Assembly: GCA_964385755.1 (NCBI GenBank)
Contig: CAYLPZ010000020.1
Coordinates: forward strand, 1-30,671
DNA: 30,671 nt
Source: CAG-698 sp964385755
Lineage (GTDB): Bacteria > Bacillota_I > Bacilli_A > ML615J-28 > CAG-698
Direction: 5' to 3'
Part shown: piece by piece, positions 1-7,955 of the stretch
Position numbering within the stretch: the first letter of the stretch is position 1
Layout: each line of letters opens with the position of its first letter
Program-made: the position numbers and the translations under genes
Notes under the pieces: model-generated
Told to the model about the DNA's origin: nothing
The model's database searches: none
What the model saw: only the letters and a program-made list of their open reading frames with translations

Positions 1-40
1 AATAAAATAAAAATATGCAAAACTTTATCTAGCAATAAGA

Positions 41-76
41 ACAGGTATATCTTAATGGGTATATCTGTTTTTTTAT
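41..76 (+). terminator. Rho-independent terminator of a plus-strand gene left of the window
   Basis: An 11-bp stem (41-51 with 58-68, two G-U pairs) with a 6-nt loop is followed directly by a run of seven T on the plus strand. No coding region inside the window precedes it, so it most likely ends a rightward gene whose body lies left of position 1. Confidence 0.6.
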
Positions 77-342
77 ATTAATGTTTGAATTGCTTAAATA
101 TTGATAAAGAAATGAGTCATTTTTGTAAAATTTTTCTTTTGTCCGACAAATTCGATTATAACATGATTTTTTTTACTGCTTATTTTTTTACATAGTAAGT
201 AAATACAAATTTTTTTAGTTACAAGGATATTTATAAGTAAAATAAATTATTAAATAAATCCTAATATACTGTTTTATTTAAATACTTTTCGAGCACTAAT
301 TTAGTTAAATAGCTAAGAAAATGAAAATGATGTTATAAATAA
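77..342. other. AT-rich intergenic stretch, no gene seen
   Basis: About 265 bases lie between two terminators. I see no open frame with a ribosome binding site, no tRNA and no repeat array. The one local structure is a 13-base palindrome at 138-150 (TTTGTC-C-GACAAA). It could be a small operator, but no promoter or gene is arranged around it. Confidence 0.5.
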
Positions 343-376
343 AATAGAGGAGCAAAATGCTCCTCTATTAGTTTTT
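343..376. terminator. Strong bidirectional Rho-independent terminator after glycerate kinase
   Basis: A perfect 11-bp stem (343-353 with 359-369) has a 5-nt loop. Reading leftward it is followed by a T-rich tract and ends the ileS-tldD-tldE-glycerate kinase transcript, 46 bases past the last stop codon. Reading rightward it is followed by AG and six T, so it can also stop transcription entering from the left. Confidence 0.85.
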
Positions 377-415
377 TATTGAAAATTAAAATTATTTTCA
401 TACATTCATTTAGTT

Positions 416-1483
416 TTATAATTTAATTTTTTCAACTAATTTTTGATAATAATACTTTGGATTATTTAGTGACATTTCTCTTGTCACATTCTCATCTACT
501 ATTTGATAAATGTCTTTACTATTTATATCAAGTTCATTGATTGCGCAAACGTAGATAATTTTTGCGTGTTTTGTTCGTTTTTTAATACTTGAAATAACTT
601 TTCCTTGCATGCTTTGACTATCTATTTTACCTTCACCAGTAATTACATAATCATATATTGCATCTAATGATTCATAATTAATCATATCTAAAATAGCATC
701 AATACCAGAAACAACTTTCGCATTAAGATATGTACATAAGGCATAACCTACGCCTCCTGCTGCTCCACTACCTTTTTCGTTAATCATTTTTTTATTAAAT
801 GCCGCAAAACAAGTCATATTTTCTTCAAGGACCGGTAAATCTTCTTCCTTTGCTCCTTTTTGCCTTGCGAAAACGTAGGTAGCTCCATTTTCCCCAAGCA
901 AAGGATTAACAACATCCGATAAACATGTAAACTTAACATCTACAATTAATCTATCTAAAATATTTGTATCAATCTTTTCTATTTTACTAAGATTAGTATT
1001 ATTCATTTTTACTAAAGTACCATTATTAAATACTACTCCTAAAGCTTCAAGCAAACCAGAGCCACCATCATCAGTACAACTTCCACCAATGCCTAAAATA
1101 ATATCCTTACAGCCTTTATTAATCGCATCTAGTATCATTTGACCAAAACCATATGTTGAAGTTATAAATGGATTTAGTTCATCGTTTTTTAATAAACTAA
1201 TGCCTGATGCTTTCGCAAGTTCTATATAACATTTACTATTATTTTTAGTTTTTAAGTAGTAAGAATTAATTTTTCGAAATAATGGATCATAAATTTCAAG
1301 ATATTCACGCTCAACATCTTTGTTATTTTGTTCGATAACATCTAAAAATCCTTCTCCGCCATCACTAATAGCCAGTGTTGTTACATCATGATTTTGCTTA
1401 GATAAAACATTTTTAGTGATTAATCCAAGTTCAATTGAGGAAAGTGTTCCTTTAAATGAATCAATTAATGTTAAAACTTTCAT
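416..1483 (-). CDS. Glycerate kinase (GlxK/GarK family)
   Basis: A glycerate kinase, phosphorylating D-glycerate with ATP to a phosphoglycerate that enters glycolysis; cytoplasmic. The 355-residue length is slightly below the usual ~375-380. The N-terminus has the family signature DSFKGTLSS and then SDGGEGF. The nucleotide/substrate region GIGGSCTDDGGSG is near residue 130, GSGAAGGVGYAL near 240, and TGEGKIDSQS near 285. It starts with ATG immediately after the tldE stop codon with no gap, so it is the last gene of the ileS operon and probably translationally coupled. Which carbon is phosphorylated (2- or 3-) cannot be told from sequence alone. Its connection with ileS and TldD/E is unexplained and may simply be operon hitch-hiking. 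Confidence 0.93.
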   Translation of the reverse strand: MKVLTLIDSFKGTLSSIELGLITKNVLSKQNHDVTTLAISDGGEGFLDVIEQNNKDVEREYLEIYDPLFRKINSYYLKTKNNSKCYIELAKASGISLLKNDELNPFITSTYGFGQMILDAINKGCKDIILGIGGSCTDDGGSGLLEALGVVFNNGTLVKMNNTNLSKIEKIDTNILDRLIVDVKFTCLSDVVNPLLGENGATYVFARQKGAKEEDLPVLEENMTCFAAFNKKMINEKGSGAAGGVGYALCTYLNAKVVSGIDAILDMINYESLDAIYDYVITGEGKIDSQSMQGKVISSIKKRTKHAKIIYVCAINELDINSKDIYQIVDENVTREMSLNNPKYYYQKLVEKIKL

Positions 1484-2752
1484 TTACTTATTCACGCTCA
1501 TTTTCACAAATAAATATTTTGGTCCTTCATAATTATCAACACATTCAATTTCATTAGAAAAACGCATGTGATTTATATCTTCATAAATATTACCTGAAAC
1601 AGTAAATCCACTTACAGGTATTTCTTTGTTTCCATCAAAATATATAGCTAATCGAACTTCTCCACCATAATAACCTGTAAACATGTCAAGTTGAAATGCG
1701 GAGAAATCTTTACAATACAAGTATGGTGTCTTAATATCTTCTTTACTAATACTTCCTTTATTAACTTTTAAACAAGATGGATTTCCTGTTGGTTTTTGGT
1801 TTAAATAATAAGCATTCTTACAGTCACCAAATAAATTAGTTAATACTCCGTTTTCAATAACCTTAGTATCTATTACCTTTGTACCAAAAGAATCAATTGG
1901 ACTATATGATGTTGCATTTTCTAAATATCCAGTACATAATACATTCATTTTATCACAATCATCACTACTTTGAATTTGATCATTTAAGTTATATTTATTC
2001 ATATGATTATAAATTGTATGAAAAGATGCATTTGAAGCAAACATATTAAATATTTGCATAGCTTCACTTGAACCTAAAATGCAATCTACTTCTTTCATGT
2101 CTGGAATCTCTATGGCTTCTGCACGTCCTTTAGCATCATTAAGTTTTTCATCAATCATTTTTGTAATAGCATCTAAATCTAACTTACTAAATGATTTACT
2201 GAAATACAACTCTACTTCTTCTTTTGTTCCTTTCCATGTTGGAATCATTTCAATAAATACATGATTCCATTTATAGTTTACATTAACTCCTTTTGAGTTT
2301 ATAAATGCTTTTTCTTCATTGATTACGAATATTTCAGTACTATTAATCCAACCATCTTTGTAATTATCAGAAGCAAATATAGCTTTTGCGATATCGTAAG
2401 CCACATCTTCTTGTGACTTTTCATAATCATTTGTCATATATTCGATTTCTTCATTTTCAGGTAGTTCAAACTTTTTATTTATAACAAATAAACAGCGTTC
2501 ATAAGCTTTTAAAATCATTTGTTCTAATTCTTTATCACTATAACCACTAGTACAGTTAAAACTTGCTTGGCCCATCAAATCTTCATTTTGTTTATATAAT
2601 GTTACAGTTGCTGTTTCAGTCTCAACACATCTTGATGTTTCTAGATTTTGTAAAACATAGAATAATTCATATTGGGTCTTCTTTTTGGTTTCTATTTGAT
2701 AAAGTTCAATGTTTTGTTTTTTAATTAATGATTCTAATCTATTTATTAACAT
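1484..2752 (-). CDS. pmbA: TldE/PmbA-family metalloprotease partner subunit
   Basis: This 422-residue protein is the TldE (PmbA) partner of the TldD/TldE protease. In the family, TldD carries the zinc site and TldE lacks it, and the heterodimer degrades or matures unfolded peptides, for example microcin B17 and CcdA in E. coli. The assignment rests on three things: a TldD/PmbA-like fold pattern, with a central SSFGTKV-like segment and a C-terminal segment GEVRLAIYFDGNKEIPVSGFT; the absence of an HExxxH motif; and its position directly after tldD. Its ATG overlaps the tldD stop by one base (TAATG-like junction), indicating coupled translation and stoichiometric synthesis. The substrate in this organism is unknown and no precursor peptide gene is visible nearby. 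Confidence 0.88.
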   Translation of the reverse strand: MLINRLESLIKKQNIELYQIETKKKTQYELFYVLQNLETSRCVETETATVTLYKQNEDLMGQASFNCTSGYSDKELEQMILKAYERCLFVINKKFELPENEEIEYMTNDYEKSQEDVAYDIAKAIFASDNYKDGWINSTEIFVINEEKAFINSKGVNVNYKWNHVFIEMIPTWKGTKEEVELYFSKSFSKLDLDAITKMIDEKLNDAKGRAEAIEIPDMKEVDCILGSSEAMQIFNMFASNASFHTIYNHMNKYNLNDQIQSSDDCDKMNVLCTGYLENATSYSPIDSFGTKVIDTKVIENGVLTNLFGDCKNAYYLNQKPTGNPSCLKVNKGSISKEDIKTPYLYCKDFSAFQLDMFTGYYGGEVRLAIYFDGNKEIPVSGFTVSGNIYEDINHMRFSNEIECVDNYEGPKYLFVKMSVNK

Positions 2753-4146
2753 TAGCCTATTTTCACCCTTGCCTTAAGATGTGGTCCACCATCACTAACG
2801 CGAACCCACTCTTTATGACCCTTTCCACAGTATCCTGCTCCATCTACTTCAAAAGCATCAGAAATCATCGTAATTGATTTTAGTAAATCAGGAACATAAC
2901 CACTTAAAACAACAGGACTAAAAATTCTTCCTGTAAACTTTCCATCTTTTATCTCTTTTGCATATTCACATACACATTGAATTTGCCAATTCTTTGGATC
3001 TTCCATTCCATTATTTGTATCTGAGATATAAAAGCCATAATCAATAGAAGCAATCATGTCTTCTAATTTATCATTTCCTTTAGAAAAGAATGTATTTGTC
3101 ATTCTTGTGTATGCCTTATGAGTTGAAGATTCTCTTCTTCCATTTCCAGTTGGTTTATAGCCAAGTTCCATTGCACTTAAGACATCACTCATTCCACCAA
3201 CTAAAATACCATCTTTGATTATTTGGGTATCTTGAGCTAAAACGCCATCATCATCAAAGAAATATGAAGCAACAGAGTATGCGGCAGCAGCACCATCATG
3301 CATATTAACAATTGGTGAAGCAACATATTTACCAATATAATCTTTCGATTTGGCACGATTTTTCACAAACATATCCATTTCAACACCATGGCCAAATGCC
3401 TCATGAGCGATTAAGCCAGTAATTGATGGATCGGTGATTACATCATAAACACCAGGTACAATTGGCATGCTGTTTAAAAGTGCTAAGGAAAGGTCACAAG
3501 CTTCATCTATTTTTCCTCTTAGTGATTCTAAAACTGATAATGTATCTTTTCCACCACTACCTTTTCTAGCAGACTTAAAGTTTCCATCTTTCATAGTTAC
3601 TATCACAACACCAGCGTTACACCATGGATAACTTTGCTTTAACTCTTTATTTTTTGAAATAAATATTTTTGATAATTCAAATTTTTCAAATGATACCATT
3701 ACATTTACTATTTTTTGATCTTTTGTTAAAACATAGTCTTTTATCTCTGTAAGTACATTAAGTACTTCTTGTTCAGATAGAGGTTTTTCATCTATTCTTG
3801 AAAATTCTTTTGTTAATTGTTCTTCTTCAATTTTCTTAGCTTTTACTCTTGCTAAGGTACTTGGAACTTCTAAACTTAATGCTTTTGACAAAATGCTCTG
3901 ATAATTTTCTTCATTTATATCATCAAAACTATATTCTAAATATCCTTTTTCATCATATAGTTTTAAGACAAAACCACGTTCAGATGATGGAGAATCTTTT
4001 ACTTCCATTTGAAACTTATTTACACTAATACGCACACCTTCTGTGTCAACACCTAACACAGAAGCATATGCATATTTTTCTTGCAAATCATTAATTAATT
4101 TTTTTAATAGTTCTTTTTTAGATTCTAAATATTTTGAAAAACTCAT
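2752..4146 (-). CDS. tldD: TldD zinc metalloprotease catalytic subunit
   Basis: TldD-family metallopeptidase, 464 residues, close to the usual 450-480. The zinc-binding motif HEAFGH (HExxxH) is at residues 248-253 within the conserved context SITGLIAHEAFGHGVEMD. The C-terminal half has GGMSDVLSA, GNGRRESSTHK and the GYCGKGH segment typical of the family. It forms the active heterodimer with TldE encoded immediately downstream (one-base overlap). It starts 8 bases after the ileS stop, with no terminator or promoter between, so it is on the ileS T-box transcript. In the family it cleaves disordered polypeptides inside the barrel formed with TldE; the cellular substrate here is not known. Confidence 0.93.
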   Translation of the reverse strand: MSFSKYLESKKELLKKLINDLQEKYAYASVLGVDTEGVRISVNKFQMEVKDSPSSERGFVLKLYDEKGYLEYSFDDINEENYQSILSKALSLEVPSTLARVKAKKIEEEQLTKEFSRIDEKPLSEQEVLNVLTEIKDYVLTKDQKIVNVMVSFEKFELSKIFISKNKELKQSYPWCNAGVVIVTMKDGNFKSARKGSGGKDTLSVLESLRGKIDEACDLSLALLNSMPIVPGVYDVITDPSITGLIAHEAFGHGVEMDMFVKNRAKSKDYIGKYVASPIVNMHDGAAAAYSVASYFFDDDGVLAQDTQIIKDGILVGGMSDVLSAMELGYKPTGNGRRESSTHKAYTRMTNTFFSKGNDKLEDMIASIDYGFYISDTNNGMEDPKNWQIQCVCEYAKEIKDGKFTGRIFSPVVLSGYVPDLLKSITMISDAFEVDGAGYCGKGHKEWVRVSDGGPHLKARVKIG

Positions 4147-4154
4147 TTTTAATT

Positions 4155-7100
4155 CTAATTATCCTTCTTTACAGCTATTGTTACGGCCTTTCCGTTTATA
4201 TTCCATTCTTTCACAAAAGCATCACTACTTGCACAAGAAAATTCCACTTTATTTGCAAGTAAATCAACACTCATTTCTTTAACGTTTTTCTTAACAATGT
4301 TTTCAAGCATTTCATTTCCATAAATACTTAAAATGATATGATCTGTCACTTCAAATCCAGCATCTTTTCTCATTGTTTGTACTTTAGAAACTAATTCTCT
4401 AACATATCCTTCTTCAATTAACTCAGGAGTTAATGTTTTATTTAAGACAACATATAATCCTTTATCAAATGCAACAGCATATCCTTCAGTTTCAAATGTT
4501 TCGATTAATAAATCTTCTTTCTCTAAAACAACTTCTTCACCATTTATATCTAAAGTAAGTGTACCCTTTTCATTAAGTTCTTGCATTGCTTTATTACCAT
4601 CAATTGATGCTAATATTTTAGAAATGAATCCTAATAGTTTTCCACATTTACTTCCTAAAGTCTTAAAGTTTGGTTTAAATTTACTTGTTGTATACTCACT
4701 TACACTATCAACATATTTAATTTCTTTAATATTTAATTCATCTTTAATGACATCTTCGTATATATTATCTAGCTTTTCTCCTAATACATACATTTCTTTG
4801 ATAGGTTGACGGTTTTTGATATTTGCACTGTTACGAGCATTTCTACCAAGAACAACTATATCTAAAACTTTATCCATTTTTTCTTCTAAATCTTTATCAA
4901 TATATTCTTCACAAACCTCAGGGAATTTGCATAAGTGGATTGATTCAGGGCTATTTGCATCAACACTTCTAACTAAGTTTTGATATATTTCTTCAGTAAT
5001 AAATGGAAGCATTGGACAAATTGCTTTACATAACGTAACAAGTGAAGTATATAAAGTTAAGTACGCATTAATTTTATCTTGTGGCATACCTTTAACCCAA
5101 TAACGATCACGACAGCGACGAACATACCAGTTACTTAATTCATCAATAAATGTCTCGATTGTCTTTGTGCATTCAAATATTTGATAATTACCAAGGCATG
5201 TGTCAACATCTTTTACTAAAGTATTAAGTTTAGAAAATACCCATTTATCCATTACAGATAGTGAACTATAATCTAAAGTATATTTAGTTGGGTCAAACTC
5301 ATCAATGTTAGCATATAGACAGTAGAATGCATATGTGTTCCAAAGAGTACCCATTACTTTTCTTTGACCTTCAACTACAAATTTTTCATGGAATCTATTT
5401 GGAAGCCAAGGAGCACTATTTGAGTAGAAATACCAACGAATTGCGTCAGCACCAAATTTAGATAGTGCTTCAAATGGATCTACCGCATTCCCTTTAGATT
5501 TACTCATCTTTTGACCATTTTCATCTTGAACTAAGCCAAGAACAATAACATTTTTAAATGGGGCTTTATCAAAGATTAGTGTAGAAATAGCAAGAAGTGA
5601 ATAGAACCATCCACGTGTTTGGTCAACTGCTTCACTAATAAAATCAGCAGGGAAATTATCATTAAATTTATCTTGATTTTCAAAAGGATAATGCCATTGT
5701 GCAAAAGGCATTGAACCAGAGTCATACCAGCAGTCAATAACTTCTTTAACTCTATGCATTTCTTTTTGACAATGTGGACATTTAATTGTTACCCTATCAA
5801 TATATGGACGATGTAGTTCAATATCATCAGGACAATTATCACTCATAGCTTTTAATTCTTCAATAGAACCAATTACATGTCGATGTCCACAAGAACATTC
5901 CCATACAGGAAGTGGAGTACCCCAATAACGGTCACGACTTACACTCCAGTCTTGAACATTACTAATCCAGTCACCAAAACGACCTTTACCAATTGTTTCA
6001 GGAATCCAGTTAATTGTGTTATTATTAGCAACAAGCTTGTCTCTCACCTTAGTCATCTCGATAAACCAGCTTTCACGTGCATAGTAAATAAGTGGTGTGT
6101 CACATCTCCAGCAGTGTGGATATGAGTGTTCAAAAGCTAAAGCCTTATATAATTTATTTTCAATTTCTAATGTTTTTAATATTTCTTTATCTGCCTTTTT
6201 ACAAAACATACCAGCCCAAGGTGTTTCTTCAGTCATTTCTCCTTTTGAGGTTACAAGTTGTAAAAATGGAAGATCATAAGCTTTTCCAACACGTGAGTCA
6301 TCCATACCAAAAGCAGGAGCAATATGTACAATACCTGTACCATCTGTCAATGTAACATAAGAGTCACAAACAATATAATATGCTTTTTTGTCAAGTTTTC
6401 TAAAGTTAAATAGTGGTTCATATTCGATATATTCTAAGTCTTTACCTTTATATTCACATACTACTTCTTTTTTACCTTCACAAACGTCAATTAACGCTTT
6501 CGCAAGCACATAATATTCAACTTTATCAGTTTTTGGATTAACTGTTTTAACTTTTACATAATCTTCTTCAGCGTTTACACACAAAGCAACATTTGATGGA
6601 AGTGTCCAAGGAGTAGTAGTCCAAGCTAAGAAATATTCATTTTCAGTTCCTTTAATTTTGAACTTAGCAATTGCACTTTTTTCTTTAACATCTTTATATC
6701 CCTGCGCAACTTCATGACTTGATAAAGGTGTACCACAACGAGGACAATATGGAACAACCTTAAAGCCTTTGTATAAAAGACCTTTGTCCCAAACCTTCTT
6801 TAAACTCCACCAAATAGATTCGATATAATTATTGTCATATGTAATATATGGATCATCCATATCAGCCCAAAAGCCAACAGTGTTAGAAAAATCTTCCCAC
6901 ATTCCTTTATATTTCCATACGCTCTTTTTACATTCTTTGATAAATGGCTCTAAACCATAAGATTCAATTTGTTCTTTACCATTGATACCAAGTAATTTTT
7001 CAACTTCAAGTTCTACAGGTAATCCATGAGTATCCCATCCAGCTTTACGTAAAATTTTATGACCCTTCATAGTTTGATATCGTGGAATCATATCTTTGAT

Positions 7101-7289
7101 TGCACGGGTAAACACATGTCCAATATGTGGTTTACCATTTGCAGTTGGTGGTCCATCATAAAAAGTATAAGTTTTATCCCCTTTATGTGAGTCAATACTC
7201 TTTTGGAAAATATTATTTTCCTTCCAAAACTTTTCTACCTCTTTCTCTCTTTCAATAAACTTTAAGTCCGTTGGCACTTTTTTGTACAT
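4155..7289 (-). CDS. ileS: Isoleucyl-tRNA synthetase, long type-2 form
   Basis: Charges tRNA-Ile with isoleucine; class I synthetase, cytoplasmic. The HIGH motif appears as GKPHIGHVF near residue 55 and the KMSKS loop as GQKMSKSKGN near residue 600. The CP1 editing region contains the conserved WTTTPWTLPSN segment, and cysteine pairs CPRCG and CPHC may bind zinc. At about 1044 residues, with a long C-terminal anticodon-binding region, it resembles the eukaryote-like IleRS2 class rather than the ~920-residue IleRS1. Two ATGs are adjacent: the second (7289) is 5 bases from the AGGAGG ribosome binding site, whereas the first (7292) is too close. It is the first gene of a four-gene operon under a T-box, and it ends with TAG. 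Confidence 0.97.
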   Translation of the reverse strand: MYKKVPTDLKFIEREKEVEKFWKENNIFQKSIDSHKGDKTYTFYDGPPTANGKPHIGHVFTRAIKDMIPRYQTMKGHKILRKAGWDTHGLPVELEVEKLLGINGKEQIESYGLEPFIKECKKSVWKYKGMWEDFSNTVGFWADMDDPYITYDNNYIESIWWSLKKVWDKGLLYKGFKVVPYCPRCGTPLSSHEVAQGYKDVKEKSAIAKFKIKGTENEYFLAWTTTPWTLPSNVALCVNAEEDYVKVKTVNPKTDKVEYYVLAKALIDVCEGKKEVVCEYKGKDLEYIEYEPLFNFRKLDKKAYYIVCDSYVTLTDGTGIVHIAPAFGMDDSRVGKAYDLPFLQLVTSKGEMTEETPWAGMFCKKADKEILKTLEIENKLYKALAFEHSYPHCWRCDTPLIYYARESWFIEMTKVRDKLVANNNTINWIPETIGKGRFGDWISNVQDWSVSRDRYWGTPLPVWECSCGHRHVIGSIEELKAMSDNCPDDIELHRPYIDRVTIKCPHCQKEMHRVKEVIDCWYDSGSMPFAQWHYPFENQDKFNDNFPADFISEAVDQTRGWFYSLLAISTLIFDKAPFKNVIVLGLVQDENGQKMSKSKGNAVDPFEALSKFGADAIRWYFYSNSAPWLPNRFHEKFVVEGQRKVMGTLWNTYAFYCLYANIDEFDPTKYTLDYSSLSVMDKWVFSKLNTLVKDVDTCLGNYQIFECTKTIETFIDELSNWYVRRCRDRYWVKGMPQDKINAYLTLYTSLVTLCKAICPMLPFITEEIYQNLVRSVDANSPESIHLCKFPEVCEEYIDKDLEEKMDKVLDIVVLGRNARNSANIKNRQPIKEMYVLGEKLDNIYEDVIKDELNIKEIKYVDSVSEYTTSKFKPNFKTLGSKCGKLLGFISKILASIDGNKAMQELNEKGTLTLDINGEEVVLEKEDLLIETFETEGYAVAFDKGLYVVLNKTLTPELIEEGYVRELVSKVQTMRKDAGFEVTDHIILSIYGNEMLENIVKKNVKEMSVDLLANKVEFSCASSDAFVKEWNINGKAVTIAVKKDN

Positions 7290-7355
7290 CATTTCCTCCT
7301 ATAATTTAGATATTTATTATTTATTATTAACATAGTAGATAAAATAGTATTAACA

Positions 7356-7387
7356 ATAAAAAATCGTCCCTTATTAAAAGGACGATT
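7356..7387 (-). terminator. T-box-controlled intrinsic terminator (attenuator)
   Basis: An 8-bp stem AATCGTCC / GGACGATT (7380-7387 with 7362-7369) with a ~10-nt loop is followed by six U on the minus strand. Its 5' arm overlaps the 3' part of the antiterminator that follows the UGGU bulge, as expected for mutually exclusive structures. Confidence 0.9.
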
Positions 7388-7581
7388 ATTAATCGTTATA
7401 CCACCATTTAATATACTATCATATATTTCTTCGCTAACGGGAAGCACCGGCAATGCTTACTATAATTTTCTGCACGCAGCTCTGAGGTGATTTTCCTTTT
7501 GCTTATACCTTGTATTAGGCTTACACCATCCCTAACTCGCTAAGACGTCTCTAGGCAAAGTACTGTCCTCTTCATAGCTTT
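7356..7581 (-). promoter_or_regulatory. T-box riboswitch leader of ileS, AUC (isoleucine) specifier
   Basis: A leader RNA read leftward upstream of ileS. The order is typical: an early GAAGAGGAC segment (~7567-7575), stem I with the conserved distal segment AGCGAGTTAGGGATGGTG (~7524-7541), then the specifier loop. There AUC (complement of 7489-7491) lies in the GAAAATCACCTCAGAG context usual for Ile T-boxes. The T-box bulge UGGU at ~7399-7404 is followed by the 3' half of the antiterminator, and the competing terminator is at 7356-7387. UGGU can pair with the ACCA end of uncharged tRNA-Ile. Uncharged tRNA-Ile should therefore allow read-through into ileS, tldD, tldE and glycerate kinase. Confidence 0.93.
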
Positions 7582-7587
7582 TTAATA

Positions 7588-7616
7588 ATTATATCCTAAT
7601 TATACATAAAAGTCAA
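7588..7616 (-). promoter_or_regulatory. Sigma-A promoter of the ileS operon
   Basis: Reading leftward, the -35 TTGACT (7611-7616), a 17-base spacer and a perfect -10 TATAAT (7588-7593) place the start of transcription near 7581, just before stem I of the T-box. This is one of the best promoter matches in the window. Confidence 0.88.
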
Positions 7617-7624
7617 ATAGTTGA

Positions 7625-7728
7625 AAAGAAAAGAATAATCATATATCTTTAATCTTTTAGAATGCTTATTTTTGAAAAGATTATTTCTTTGTGTGTTGTA
7701 GCATTCATTATTTTTTATTCTTTTCTTT
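7625..7728. repeat. ~104-bp nested inverted repeat
   Basis: The outer arms match over 14 bases (7625-7638 with 7715-7728, AAAGAAAAGAATAA and its complement). Inside, GAATGCT (7660-7666) pairs with AGCATTC (7700-7706), and alternatively AATCTTTT (7651-7658) pairs with AAAAGATT (7675-7682). It could be a degenerate MITE-like element or a structured RNA. No target-site duplication is evident and only one copy is visible here. Confidence 0.4.
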
Positions 7729-7783
7729 CCAAAAAGAATTATATCATAATAAAAATATTCATTTTTTTACTTTTTTATATTTT

Positions 7784-7823
7784 TTCTCATTTAAAAATTA
7801 ATTTTTTATTTTTTAAATGAGAA
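7784..7823. repeat. Perfect 14-bp AT-rich inverted repeat
   Basis: TTCTCATTTAAAAA (7784-7797) and its complement (7810-7823) are separated by 12 bases. No U run follows on the minus strand, and only a delayed T tract follows on the plus strand, so it is not a normal terminator for any visible gene. Role unknown. Confidence 0.45.
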
Positions 7824-7908
7824 GATGATTTTTTCTCTAAAAATAAGCCTTAAATTTGCGTTGTAATCGATTTTCACATAATTTGTAAGTAACTTTACAT
7901 CTATTTAA

Positions 7909-7942
7909 AATTAATAAAAAAGCAAGAAAATCATTTTCTTAC
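7909..7942 (-). terminator. Terminator after the TIR/TPR gene
   Basis: AAGAAAA / TTTTCTT (7924-7930 with 7934-7940), closed by one more G-C pair across a mismatch and with a 3-nt loop, is followed leftward by six U. It is a modest AT-rich hairpin 14 bases past the stop codon. A T run also follows in the opposite direction. Confidence 0.6.
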
Positions 7943-7955
7943 CTTTTTTTATTAT

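Larger units (their letters stand above)
7617..7908. other. Intergenic region with two long inverted repeats, no gene seen
   Basis: No convincing open frame is present between the ileS promoter and the end of the TIR/TPR gene. The region holds two imperfect or perfect palindromes (7625-7728 and 7784-7823, listed separately). The rest is A/T tracts. Confidence 0.5.

Noticed and set aside
138..150. TTTGTC-C-GACAAA palindrome as an operator
   Set aside because: It is short, and no promoter or gene start in either direction is positioned to be controlled by it.
5877..6355. Several overlapping plus-strand frames inside ileS
   Set aside because: They overlap each other in different frames and are antisense to conserved IleRS motifs. 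No start signals.
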